A stretch of 64,000 bases of DNA from Hermodice carunculata (GCA_964020975.1 OZ026620.1:75513600-75577599); one strand, 5' to 3'; counted from the stretch's first letter, positions 11,867 to 23,321 are shown. Notes: generated from the letters alone by a model not told the origin. Made by a program: numbers and translations.

Positions 11867-12081
11867 AAGTCAGCGGAATCGTAATAGTGATTTGTGGGCG
11901 TGGCCAAGTCATTGGAATCGTAATGTCTGGTTCCAAGTTTATCGCCAGATGGCATGATTATTAATTTTGACCAATCAGCATGCAGGATTGACGAAGTCAG
12001 CGGAATCGTAATAGTGATTTGTGGGCGTGGCCAAGTCATTGGAATCGTAATGTCTAGTTCCAAGTTTATCGCCAGATGGCC
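11867..12081. repeat. 127-bp tandem duplication
   Basis: The segment starting at 11867 (aagtcagcggaatcg) is repeated from 11994 with a period of 127 bp. About 88 bp of the second copy are retained, nearly identical to the first. Each copy includes 'gtgggcgtggccaagtcat' and 'atcgccagatggc'. The open frame with repeated residues across it is a by-product. Confidence 0.9.
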
Positions 12082-12217
12082 GTCTTTTTTGACTGGAAAT
12101 GTTGAAAATAAAAATAGTAAAACTGGACGTTGTCTTTTTTTTACTTTATAATGTAATTTCTAAAATAAAGCAGTATTAGATATTTGCTTCCTTTCGATGT
12201 AACTCATAAAATAAAAC

Positions 12218-12356
12218 AATTATGGACTTTTGCTTCATTCACTGGTTAGTTTTATGGACCTGAAAGAAGAATACTGACCTCGGCCTTCGGCCTCGGTCAG
12301 TATTCTTCTTTGAGGTCCATAAAACTAACCAGTGATCTCAGCAAAAGTCCATAATT
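12218..12356. repeat. 139-nt hairpin (long inverted repeat)
   Basis: Arms of roughly 65 nt, starting caattatggacttttgc and ending gcaaaagtccataattg, pair around a centre of cctcggccttcggcctcgg. The stem is close to perfect, with a few mismatches and small loops. It is probably a foldback MITE end pair. It lies just right of the 127-bp duplication. Confidence 0.85.
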
Positions 12357-12917
12357 GTATAATATGATGATTTTGTCCAGTTTGGATTGCTAGTCACAGT
12401 GTACTTGTGCATACAATCAGAGGACATTCAAGGCAAGTTGTCTACAGTGTATCTATTTACCAAAGGCACTATATAATATGAGTGCCAGTGACTGATCCAG
12501 ATTGCTTCAATGTTAATTCACCTTTATTAGCCATGCATGCCTACACTGTGTATACCCTTTGAAGAGCCAGTCATCCATCACTGATACCTGACCCTGTATA
12601 TCCCTCCCCCCCCCCCCCCCCGAATTCAGATGCCAGATATATAGACTATTTTATGTGCATATACCACATATGAACTTGGACAAATTGGATTTGTCCACAT
12701 ATTTCATTTTTGTGCCAAGGAATGAACAATTAACTTTTTGCCAAGTATATATATTCTCACATTTTAACCCACTCCATTCAGACATAAAAAAGTTGTGTGG
12801 CCTTATTTGCAGGTGGAAACAGAAACACATTAAGATAATACAGTCGGCCTATGTACAGGCATTGCCAAGGTGTGTCAGACAGTGTTCTGCATATCTTTAT
12901 CTACTGTGAAAATAAAC

Positions 12918-13099
12918 TTAACTCTTTCACTGCCAATCACGTCTTAAGTCGATCTACTTAAGCGAAACTAGTCTGAATTATCATTAGGATCTCAGATTTG
13001 TACTCCTCATAAAAATACCTTTCCTTCAAGTACCAGCATGCCTCTAGCTACAGAGACAAACTGTTGACTCAGTCCAAAATTTGACACTTAAAGGGTTAA
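12918..13099. mobile_element. TTAA-flanked MITE, family B (copy 3)
   Basis: TTAA-ctctttcactgcc at the left and gacacttaaaggg-TTAA at the right. It is shorter than copy 2 because one arm of the central stem is missing. Confidence 0.7.
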
Positions 13100-13544
13100 T
13101 ATTGCTGTATTTCTATTTCCATCATTTCACTGATGGCACAAAGTTGTAAAAATACCAACAGGAAACTAGTGTTTTAACATATAGGCTTAATGGGAACTAT
13201 GTGCAAAATCCTGATATAAAAGTGACATAAGGATGACCCCTCTGAAAACAATGGCTTTCACTGAACACCTCAATGATGTTAACATTCCTAACTGGTGACA
13301 AAATGACAACCACATCATACTGAAAGACAGTCTGTCTCACTCATTTAAGTCATGCTATGTGCAGAATGGTTGTATAAACCTAAGAGAGACAATGGAAGGG
13401 GGAAACCTCCAAATATACAGTTACAGTTATATCTAGGAAAAGGCTGGGATAAGGATGATTTTTGTGGCATTTTAATCTTGAGACTATATACTACCAAAGC
13501 ATATCAGTGTTTCTTTCTTCAGGGATTAGTTCTCCCATAATGGG

Positions 13545-13783
13545 TTACCTCTTTTTGTGCCAAATTTTGGACTGAGTCAACAGCTTTTCATGCCGTGCAT
13601 TGGGTGCAATGCACCCAATGTGTGCCAAGAAAAGCTGTTGACCTGGGATATTCTCTCTGAAACTATAGGCATGCTGGTACTTGAATGAACGATCTTTTTT
13701 ACAAGGAATACGAATTTGGGATTCTAATGAGAATTCAGAGTAGTTAGATCGACTTTTGTTGTGCTTGGTAGAGAAAGAGTTAA
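13545..13783 (-). mobile_element. Foldback MITE, family B (copy 4, inverted)
   Basis: Inverted copy: left end ttacctctttttgtgcc, right end gagaaagagttaa. The central stem pairs caacagcttttcatgcc with gccaagaaaagctgttg. Confidence 0.7.
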
Positions 13784-14189
13784 CTGACATTGAAAGGCCT
13801 GGTCCCTCCATGCCTTAAAATAACCCTCATCACCTCACCCATAAAATATTATGGTCCTTAAAATTTAAACAACATTGCAAAAATATAGACCACATTTTGT
13901 TTTTAGCATATTATCGAAGCAATGTGACTTAACAACTAAAGGCTGCATGGAGAAATGACCTCACAGTTACTTGCAGCAAAAGAATGCATAGTCACCTGCA
14001 TTTTTAAGGACAACAGGGCTGCTTAAAGTTTTAAATTAAACTTTGCAGATCATCACCTGCATGGTACATTCCCCTCATCCAGGTCTTCAATGACCAATCT
14101 TGGCAGCATTCCACCCATGGACATACACGATGCTGGCCAAACACACGAGCACACACTCCCTGACCCTGTTCGTGGGTCATGAGAGCCCA

Positions 14190-14387
14190 TCAGAGCTCAA
14201 TGGCGATGTGATCTGAACACCTGGATAAAAGATATGTACAGCTAAACATATCTTATTTGTTCCATAGCAGAAGAAGATAGCCATATATATATATACCTGA
14301 TGAACTCTGTCCATTGTGGAGCCACTGCCTTATCATGGTTGTGACTGATTACAGGAACCTCAGACAGAGGTGACCTTTGACCTGACA
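14190..14387 (-). CDS. Possible coding exon(s) with short intron (unassigned)
   Basis: On the minus strand 14387-14297 (91 nt) follows an acceptor (gtgtccaacag) and encodes residues including SPLSEVPVISHNHD and APQWTEFI, then a CAG/GTATAT donor. A pyrimidine-rich acceptor (catatcttttatccag) at 14221 would continue in frame for nine codons to TGA at 14192-14190 with a 76-bp intron. The segment also contains a perfect AGGTCA-n-AGGTCA motif (14371-14383), which is common in this window's repeats, so it may be repeat-derived. No homology is recognised. Confidence 0.18.
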
Positions 14388-14844
14388 CTGTTGGACACAT
14401 ATACCATGTACACAATAGTCTCATACTAGGGGAGGGTGAGCTGGGATAGCATTTGTCATAGTTTTCAAGATAACATCCAATGACATCAATCCATTTTCCT
14501 TGTAAATGTGTCATTAACTCTGTGTACAGTTCTGATAAAACAATTTAACTGTCAACATCATGCAAAACTTAACATAAAACTGTGTGCTTGTCTGCCTTAC
14601 ATGTAACAATAACACCAAGACAGTTATTGATCTTGAGACCAGAATGTGTTTAACATGTTTTTGACAAACATAACAGTGCAACATACAGTCCTCCCTCTTT
14701 ATAACACCCTTCATTACAAGCCGGATTCTCATGTAAGACTATTATAGTCCCTTGGCTCCACCTGAAGTAATTTTCCATTATCCACTTCAATTTTAGAAAC
14801 CCCTGCCATAAGGCGGTTTTGCATGTTATTTAATTAACATGGTG

Positions 14845-15026
14845 TACAGTGAAACCTCCCTATACCGAACACCCTTGGGACCGGAAAAAAGTGTTCAGTA
14901 TAGTGAGGTGTTCGGTTTAGGGAGGTTAGATAGCATTGAAAGAATGTATTTGGGACCGAGAAATGGTGTTCAGTATAGAGAGGTGTTCGGTATGCGGAGG
15001 TGTTCGGTTAGAGAAGTTTTACTGTA
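14845..15026. mobile_element. TA-flanked MITE ('cctataccgaac' type)
   Basis: TIRs TACAGTGAAACCTCCCTATA and its complement (gagaagttttactgta), flanked by TA. Internal 'gtgttcggta' phrases repeat four times. This kind of element is widespread in invertebrates and is non-coding. Confidence 0.75.
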
Positions 15027-15080
15027 CTCTGTGGACCCCCCCCACCAGCATTATATAGAGGCAGCACTTTTATTTTATAT

Positions 15081-15322
15081 TTAACTCTTTCAGTGCCAAC
15101 TGCAACTAAAGTCGAACTACTTAAAGGAACTGCCCTGAATGATAATAAGGGTGCTAGATTCACGTTCCTTGTTTAAAAAGACCTTTCATTCAAGTACCAG
15201 CATGCCTGTAGTTACATAGCATACTACAGTACAGGTGAACAGCTTCCCTCAGCATGCTTTAGGTGCAAAGCGTACCAAGGAAAGCTGTTGACTGTCAAAA
15301 TATGTGGTCCTGAAAGAGTTAA
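15081..15322. mobile_element. TTAA-flanked MITE, family B (copy 5)
   Basis: TTAA-ctctttcagtgcc at the left and ggtcctgaaagag-TTAA at the right, with the shared internal 'cattcaagtaccagcatgcc' block. A decayed family A-like piece (ataccagtccccaatttcc) follows at 15340-15540. Confidence 0.75.
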
Positions 15323-15626
15323 CAGTTTACATCATTTTATACCAGTCCCCAATTTCCCTATCTGCCTGCCTACCTTGAAGACAAGTGCGCGGTCACATTC
15401 TTCACTTATAATGTTCAAGTAGTTCAGTCAAGTTAGTACAACATACTTCATGGGTAGGATGCATTGTCTGGCAAGTCATATACGTGACAGGGCAATATTT
15501 GACTACCAGCTAGTTTTGGTCACTTTTAGGGAGAAAGGGTTAAATGTCCTTTTGTTCACATATAACAGGGTGAGGTGGACCCAGGTGTAAGTGGATGTGC
15601 TGGTGTTTGCCACTAAGTTCATTGCA

Positions 15627-15814
15627 CAGTGTTTCCATCAGGAATTTTTTTTGAAGGGGTCACAAGAAAGGAAATTCTGGGGAGAAGACTAGATTTTCAC
15701 CATTTTTACATATATATTACAAACAAGACATGTGACCCTTTAGAATTTTCTCTGAGGGTAATTCAAGTTTTAAATGGGTAATGTACCCCCATTTGGGGGT
15801 TAACAGAAACACTG
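15627..15814 (+). mobile_element. hAT-like MITE, family I (copy 1)
   Basis: Begins CAGTGTTTCCATCAGGAATT and ends ggttaacagaaacactg, TIRs of the CAGNG type usual for hAT elements. Sister copies lie at 16356-16537 (inverted) and 58400-58584. It is non-coding. Confidence 0.65.
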
Positions 15815-15867
15815 GTGCATATATACATATAAACATAAACAGCCTTTGGTTCATAAAAGTGTACATG

Positions 15868-16330
15868 GCACAGTGGGCCCTGTAATGAGACCCCTGTCAT
15901 TAGAGACCACCCTCTCATGAATGAGACTGCTTTTGAGATTCCTATACTTCCCATGGTGATCTACCTGTCATAAGAGACCACCTGTCTTTTAAAACCACTA
16001 TTTGTTGCAGTAGGGGCTGTCCCTGGTGACAGGGACTACTTTGCAGCAAAAAGTAGTACCCAGTCTTTAAAGACCCCTTGTATGATGATCACCCTCTTTC
16101 GAAATGCCACCTGGTGGAATTCCAATAGTAGCCTTATTTTAAAACTCCTTAATAATTTGTATACCTCTTAGGACAGATCACCTATCTTAAAAAACAGGTG
16201 TGACAAAAAGACAAGTACATTGTTTTGAGCTACCCTCATATTATGACCACCTTCTCTTGGGAGGCCACCATGTCAAGTTCCAATATCATTACCCTGCTTC
16301 TCTTATGAAAAAAAAAAAAAAGACTGCCTG
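15868..16330. repeat. Cluster of family C-type MITE relics
   Basis: Repeated phrases such as 'gagaccacc', 'ttaaagacc' and 'ggccaccatgtcaag' indicate overlapping decayed copies of TA-type MITEs. Individual ends are not resolvable. It ends in an A-run at 16308-16321. Confidence 0.5.
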
Positions 16331-16355
16331 AAAAGATCGTTATAGCGTGCTTTAA

Positions 16356-16537
16356 CAGGGTTTCCGGTAACCCCCAAAAGGGGGTATATTACCGTTTCAA
16401 ATCATGAAAAACCCCTTCAGCAAAATTCAAAGGGTCCCAACTTCCTGTATCTTCTTTGTTAAATTTGCAAAATTTAGCAAAAAATTTTACCCTCTTTCAG
16501 GTTGGGACCCTCTGAAAAATTCCTAATGGAAACACTG
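16356..16537 (-). mobile_element. hAT-like MITE, family I (copy 2, inverted)
   Basis: Inverse of the element at 15627: starts cagggtttccggtaaccccc and ends ttcctaatggaaacactg. The ends are intact and it is about 182 bp. Confidence 0.65.
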
Positions 16538-16670
16538 CTTTAAATCAAGGGAGGTCTTTGAAAACAGGGGCAACCATACTATGACAAGGTCAGTGTAACA
16601 AGGCAGGCCAGGTGACACTGGGCTAATGACATACAGAACTGGTCAAAAAAATTAGAAAAAAAAAAAAAAA

Positions 16671-16732
16671 AAGAGATCACCTGACCTATTCTGACCAATA
16701 CTATGGTCAGAGTAGGTCATGTGATACCTCTT
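16671..16732. repeat. Palindromic repeat, family K (copy 1)
   Basis: The left arm aagagatcacctgacctatt and the complement of the right arm (ending gatacctctt) pair over about 27 bp around 'aatactat'. A related copy is at 60549-60615, and both are followed by 'accagtgct' sequence. Confidence 0.65.
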
Positions 16733-17130
16733 GACCAGTGCTATCGTCTGCTACTTCCTGTCCCTGGACATATGCCATTGGGGGACATTCATATTAGCTG
16801 CATTTATTTACTGTTTTGGCCCATACCATTCAACAAGGAAGCAGCTGTATATAATACAACAGATCCCTGTACATCAAACGTGGCAAAAGATGCAATTCTT
16901 GACAAAACCCGAGCAACTTGGACAAAAAGAACTTTTCGAAAGATGAGTCATGTTCTCCATACAAATCTCACCTTGATATAAGATGAAGTCATTTATGTGT
17001 GTGGAGTGAGTATTCACTATTGGGTACAGATGTTAGCAACCCCTATGGTTTTTCATCAATGCACCTGGTGGATTGTTATTATTGTCCAGTGACAGGGTTA
17101 TAGGTTTGGGCAGGAAATTTATACATGAAG

Positions 17131-17290
17131 GGGGGTAAGGGGGGGGGGTTCAGTACGCTGGTACAGGTAATTATTTTTCTAGAGTACGTAGTACGGAAAA
17201 TAAAAATCTTCCATAATTTTAGATAGTGAGAAGTACGTAAAATAAGAGGGCTTCCAGTATGCCAGTACGGGAAACCCCTTTCCCACCCTC
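17131..17290 (+). repeat. Dispersed repeat, family H (copy 1)
   Basis: G-rich start, then cagtacgctggtacagg, gtacgtagtacgg and ccagtacgggaaaccc. The inverted copy is at 47100-47290. It is rich in 'gtacg' motifs and its origin is unknown. Confidence 0.7.
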
Positions 17291-18189
17291 ATACATGCCC
17301 TGTGTTACAGAGGAGATAGATGCATGTTCCAACTGGATCTTGACCTGAAGCGGGCCTAACTTCAAACATGCATGATGTGTGTATCTAGTAGACTGGTACT
17401 TACAATACTAAGACCACCTCCTGTGTGAGACCACATGTCACAGGCTGCTCTTATGGCTCTGATCTTTCTTTGTTGATATAAATATCTTCATTTTAGGACA
17501 TATTCCCTTCAATATCACACCACGTTCTGATGTCAGTCCATGCAGTCTTAAACAGCAGGTACACAATACACCACTCAACACGTATGTATACACAATTATC
17601 AATTAAGAGTGTCAAAGAACTGCAGAGATTAATGGCCTATTGATAAAGGGGGTATCCCTTACTTCTTCCAGCCATGAAATATAAATACACACAAAAAAAA
17701 AACAAAAAAAAAACCCAACATGAAATACAAATAACTTGAGCTTTCTTATCTCTCCCTTTGTTCCCTATTTGAGTATTTAAATTAGTACATATATAAATAT
17801 TTTTGTTTTAAATGCTTTTTTCTTTCTCTCTCTGTCAACATGTGTTTGTAATGTCTAGTCTGTTCATTAATCATGATCTACTGTATGTATGGTGTCTTGA
17901 TCAATAAAATATCGTATCGTATCTTCCTTTTCAGACAGTGGTTGCAAATGGTTAATGAATACATGGTCTCACACTTTACATACATGTGCAGTGAAGCCTG
18001 GCTTGAAAAACCATCCTTAGCATTGACCAAGTTATTAAATGGTCTGTCGAAACAGGTGGTCTCTCATACATGTAGCAGGTATAAATAACATGGACAGTTC
18101 TACATAGTTCTATACTGAAAAAGTTGTCTTGAAAGGTGTATGTCTCTCAGGACAGGGACCACATTGTCAGGAAACCCTTCCATCTTCTG

Positions 18190-18437
18190 TTAACTCATTC
18201 CATACTATGGTCACAGGTCTTGGTCACTGGTTCTGGCACTGCCTGGCAAGTCATGCTGCAGCTGCCCTTGCGGCAGCTGCAGCATGACTTGCCAGGGAGT
18301 GTGAGAACCACTGACTTAAGACTATAAGCATATTGGTACTTGAACGAAAGCTATTTTCATGAATTTAAAGGTGCAATTGGCATCTTAAATCTAGGTAAAT
18401 ATACGGAAATATCAGGAACTTTTATGGAATGAGTTAA
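18190..18437 (+). mobile_element. TTAA-flanked foldback MITE, family A (copy 4)
   Basis: TTAA at both ends with ctcattccatac / tatggaatgag TIRs. It has a full central stem: ctggcactgcctggcaagtc...gcagctgc pairs with gcagctgcagcatgacttgcc around 'ccttgcg'. Confidence 0.8.
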
Positions 18438-18774
18438 ATTGTGCCTCCTGCACCTTGCCTCCAAGTATTTTGCATTCTGTGATTAAATCTGTTATCTTAT
18501 TTATCCTTTGTCTTGCTTTTACATGTAAATTTTCTACAACACCACGAAGAAAAGCACATATTTCAAACATATATCCTTCAGTACATGTATATACCTGAAA
18601 ACAAGCTTTCTCAAAGGCCTAATTATGCTAAACACTTATGCTTTATTGATAGCCTGTACTGTGGGCCATTACTCCTCAAAAGAACTATTTTGCTCACTGG
18701 TCACAATCTCCAATATGTGCTGTTATGTCTTTTACATCAAGTGATATAATGCCCATAACAAACTTTGTATTATT

Positions 18775-18997
18775 TTAACTCATTCCATACTATGGTGACA
18801 CGCCTTGTTCAGTGGTTCTGGCTCTTGCGGCAGCTGCAGCATGACTTGCCAGGCAATGCCAGAACCACTGACTTGAGACTATAGGCATGTTAGTACTTGA
18901 ATGAAAGCTCTTTTAATGAAGAATTCAAATGTGCAATTGTCCTCTTAAATCTAGGTAAATATACGGAAAAATCAGGGACTGGTATGGAATGAGTTAA
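18775..18997 (+). mobile_element. TTAA-flanked MITE, family A (copy 5)
   Basis: TTAA ends and TIRs as in copy 4, but most of the left arm of the central stem is missing (about 25 bp shorter). Confidence 0.8.
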
Positions 18998-19499
18998 GTA
19001 GAAGCGCAAGGTGGCACTGGGCCTGTTTGCCTTTACCCACACAAAGCCAGCATGTTATGGGTCTAAATCCTGAATGTACACACACACATACAAGTGCCTT
19101 GATTTCTCCTTGACAGCACTTAGGCCCTGACGTGATCAAATCATATGTGAGCCACCGATAGCTCCCCTAAATCTACTTGATGTGAGTTGCAATGTATACA
19201 TACATGTGAGATTCAATACTGTAAAATCTACTGTAAGTTCACTCAATTTCCCTGTATTTGTTTTCACTTGTTTAGCTGATAGAACGAAACTGTGAAATTA
19301 AAAAACCACATGAAAATAGTATTTTAACATACTATGTTTAACAGGAATCATGTCCAAAATACTACAACAGTAAAATTAAGAGTTTGAGAAAGCCTGACAA
19401 GTAAAAACCTTGAAAATTAAAAAGAAAATAAATAAATAACAAGATATGTTTGTAAAACATAGATGCCCCCCTCCCTCATTACCCTTGCCCTCGCTACCC

Positions 19500-21010
19500 T
19501 ATTGATAGTGGTAGAAGGGGCACTTGTGACCTTACAAAGTTAGTGAAGGTTGATCATACATCAATGTCACATATCTTTATACTTTAACCTAGCCCTTAAA
19601 AAACGACTAAAAACCTGGGCAATATAAAAGTTATAGCTGAAAAATTAGTCATCATTTGGAAACATATTCAGCAAAGTGGCTTTATGACCTTGGAAATTAT
19701 GGCATGGTCACTCATTTTCACTTGACCTTCTTCAGTTATTGTTCGAAAAACAAAAAAGGAAGTCTAATGTCTGTGTGTGACCCTCAAAACTGGGTCAAGG
19801 TCATCCATCTACAAACTCAAACTAGCCCTTATAGGCAACCATAAAGCTGTGCAATAGAAAAGTGCTACCTCTAAAATGCAAGTTGTCATGCAGAAACAGT
19901 ATTAAACCAAATGGCTCTGTGACCTTTGAAATTAGGTCAAGGTCACCCATCTTCAAACTTGACCTAGACCTGAATACGGACAATTATCCAGTGGAATATA
20001 AAAGTCCTAGTTTAAAAACATCTTCAGTTATCATGTGGAAACCAAAGTTAACTCAGGTACCAACGTGACCTTGGAAATTAAATCAAGGTCACCAAACTTT
20101 AAGCTTCTTCTAGCCCTTAGCAAGAACTATAGACCTGTAAAGTATCCCAGTCCTAACTTAAAAACTTCTTGAGTTTCTGTGCAGAAACTACAGGAAGCAT
20201 GAAACCATATTCAGTAAAGTGGCTCTGTGACCGTTAAAATGAGATCAAGGTCATCCATCTTCAAACTTCGCCTAGCCCCAAATATGGACTATTATCCTGT
20301 GCATATAAAAGTCCTAGCTTAAAAACCTCTTCAGTTATTGTGCGGAAACCAAAGTTAACTCAGGTACCACTGTGACCTTGGAAATTAGGTCAAGGTCACC
20401 CATCTTCGAACTTCGCCTAGCTTTTGATTAGAATGATAAACCTGTACATTATCAAAGTCCTAGCTCAAAAACTTCTTGAGTTATTGTGCGGAAACCACAG
20501 GAATTCTACAATCTCTCTGTGACCCTGAAAAACTGGGTCAAGGTCACCCATCTTCAAAATCAATCTAGCCCTTACAGAGAACCATAAAGCTGTGCAATAT
20601 AAAAGTTCTAGCTCCAAGGTATAAGTTATCATGCAGAAAGCATGAAACCATATCCAGTAAAGTGGCTCTGTGACCTTTAAAATGAGGTCAAGGTCATCCA
20701 TCTACAAACTACGCCTAGCCCTAAATATGGACTATAATCCTGTGCAATATATAAGTCCTAGCTTAAAAACTTCTTCAGTTATTGTGCGGAAACCAAGTTA
20801 GCTCAGGTACCACTGTGACCTTGGAAATTAGGTCAAGGTCACCCATCTTCAAATTTCGCCTAGCTTTTGACTAGAATAATACACCTATACAGTATCAAAG
20901 TCCTAGCTCAAAAACTTCTTGAGTTATTGTGCGGAAACCACAGTCTAACGACCGACCGACCGACATGTGCAACGCTATATGCCCCACCTTCTTCGAGGGG
21001 GGGGGGGGCA
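19500..21010 (+). mobile_element. Pearl-like element with minisatellite core (D1)
   Basis: About ten units of roughly 135-150 bp, each with 'gtgaccttggaaattaggtc' and 'aaacttcttcagttattgtg', end in a short (ACCG)n microsatellite (20950-20965) and a tail with cttcttcga and a G run. Tandem core, then ACCG-type microsatellite, then unique tail is the layout known for bivalve pearl elements and other HINEs (non-autonomous Helentron relatives). Each unit holds a TCAAGGTCA motif or near match. No protein is encoded. Confidence 0.7.
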
Positions 21011-21439
21011 TAAAAATGTTGTTTTATGTTATTCACTGTAGACAAAATTACCCATGTTTCAGGTTTGTGGGGGAGGGTTCAGAAACTTTAAAAAAAAAAA
21101 AAGCCTGTAGCCGGTTCAGAAACTTGTTCTGATCATTACCTGCTGAAGACTCATTATTACCTTTAAACTACCCCCCCCCCCCCCCCCAATAAAAAAATTT
21201 GTTTCGGTAAAATAAAATCACTCAATGTTTTTGTTCTTATACAGTGGTTTTGTTGATATGGAAGTAAGTATTGCAGGACATTTGACTTGAATCTGAGTTG
21301 CAGGCTGTGCAGGCCTTGCAACAGTGCCTGCTTCAAAGACCAACCCAAGGTGGTTATGATACACCTGCCTCAAATAGCTTTTTCTAAAGTTTAAAAACTG
21401 AACTTGACTACAAGCTTGGAGCTTTCAGGTGTGTCAGTT

Positions 21440-21800
21440 TTGTTCTGGTGATAGCATTTTTCAACTTTCATTGTTAAAAAGGACATTTTTATAAACAAGG
21501 CAAGAGAAAAATTGTTTTGAAATTACTCGTCTGTAGGACAAATGCACAAAATTTTCACTTGTCCTCCCTAATGCTGAGGAAGTGTACCTATGTTTTGGTT
21601 TGACAAGAGCATGTACATGTTTTAATGGAAATCATTATGTCATACATGTAACAGTGAGTTTATGGGTCTGTAAATACCAACAAATTTACCATATTGTGAA
21701 TATTGCCAATTAAAATAACTTGCCCATAGGACAAGTGAAACTTGAAAGTCACTTGTTCTCAAAAGGATTTCACATGACCCAGACAATAGGATCATGTAGC
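21440..21800 (+). repeat. Dispersed repeat, family J (copy 1)
   Basis: Shares 'aaattttcacttgtcctccc', 'cattaaaacatg'-type and 'acttgaaagtcacttgttct' blocks with an inverted copy at 25361-25690. No ends are resolved. It is non-coding. Confidence 0.6.
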
Positions 21801-22038
21801 AATTTTTGCACCTGGATAAATACCACCCCAACCCTTCGAAGGCCTACAGTTGGACTTGTGTGGCAGGTGGTATATCTATTGTCAAGTGTCTGTCTTAAAG
21901 ATGCCATGAAAGTCGAGCAGTCTCCAACAGCATGTGACCTTAAATGCAGACAGGACTACAACCATATCATCTAAAAGAAATCTGCACCCATAAAAATTAA
22001 AGTTACAGATGGAAATCGCATAAACTTGCTGCACAAAA

Positions 22039-22092
22039 TCAGATAACTACACACTCTGTGTCCACTTTGCCATCCAGTCTCCTCAAGCGTAC
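22039..22092 (-). CDS. Possible short terminal exon ending in a CaaX box
   Basis: After an AG (gtattataag) the minus strand reads VRLRRLDGKVDTECVVI and stops at TGA (22041-22039). CVVI fits the prenylation pattern cysteine-aliphatic-aliphatic-X. Phase 0 would match the exon 2 donor of the coiled-coil gene at 27739. The acceptor has no pyrimidine tract and no homology is recognised, so it may be chance. Confidence 0.17.
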   Translation of the reverse strand, partial: VRLRRLDGKVDTECVVI

Positions 22093-23135
22093 CTTATAAT
22101 ACTATCATTCAAAACTGTAAGTTAAAAAAAAAACACATAAAGTCAGTAAGATTGTAAAGAACTGATAGCATCATTAGTGGGTGGTAATTGTAGGTTTTAT
22201 ATATATACTTTTCTTCACTGGCCATTGTATGGTTATATTATACAGTAGTGCCTAGGGCTGAATGTGCATGTGCTAATTCTTGCTGAAAATACAGCAACAT
22301 TCACATGTAAAAGACACAGAACAGTGTTCCAGTAATACCCTCATTATAAGGGTGGCTCTGATATAACACTGACCATGATTACCCCCAAGGCCTTTGTGCA
22401 GGTGATCTACTTTGACCAATATTTCCGTGACACATCCAGAAATAAGTAGCCCCACCGGTGTAATAACCAGTTGTGATTGCCACCAAAGCTTTTATTTGTA
22501 GACCTGTTCCAAATGAAAATGATTAAAAGCTGATAGGTGGACACCCAGGCCCATATGAACAATATCCTTTTTGACAGAAAATTGCTGACATCAAGGTGTA
22601 TGCTATGTTTACATGTATGTGCCTCCTGGTAAATTATTTTGATGGCTATGTATCCACTGACATTTGTCCTGAAGTGTCTTTCCCTACCATGTCACAGTTG
22701 AAGGCTTCAAAATCTTATTTCTGCATAAAATTCAATAATTCTGTGAGTTTTACATAAAGAAGTATCAAGCATTTAATTGACTTCATTCTGAAAGCACTGT
22801 AATAAAGGCAGCATTTTTGGTAAATAATTGTTGCCTTTTCCAAATCAGTCTATACAGAATAAGGTAAATTACCCATCAAGTCATTCTTCAGCTGTTCTTC
22901 CAGTACCATATATGTTTTATATATGTAAGTCTGGTGCAGATTCCTGGATAAGTTTGGTTTTCAACCCCATGACTATATATAGCGAGCCTTTCTCTGTCAC
23001 AGGGCAATATCTGACAGCTCTCATGAATATATCTGGGTGAAATCACCTATCACTGCATGGCCAAGCATAACGGGGGTTAAAATCTGTTGTGTGGGCTAGT
23101 GGTCCAACTGCTACCCACATTCTGTCAGGTAATTA

Positions 23136-23321
23136 TACAGTTACCCCCCCCCCCCCATAAGACAGCCCTAAATACAGCATAAAAGTGACTTTATAAGAAG
23201 GGTGGCCTCTACAGGGGCACGCTGTACATAACAGAAATATAACTCTTAGCACAGCAACTGCGGTCTTTTAAGAGGTGTGGCCTAAGATGCGAGGGGCCTT
23301 ACAAGAGAGGGACCACTCTAC
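23136..23321. mobile_element. TA-flanked MITE, family C (copy)
   Basis: TIRs TACAGTTACCCCC and gagagggaccactctaca. Internal 'ggtggcctct' phrases match the element at 658. A C-run of about 14 sits just inside the left end. Confidence 0.6.

Noticed and set aside
15340-15440. Minus-strand 'exon' reading SEECDRALVFK before a GTAGGC donor
   Set aside because: The segment aligns with the inner part of family A MITEs, so its coding look is accidental. This also lowered my confidence in other short exon candidates.
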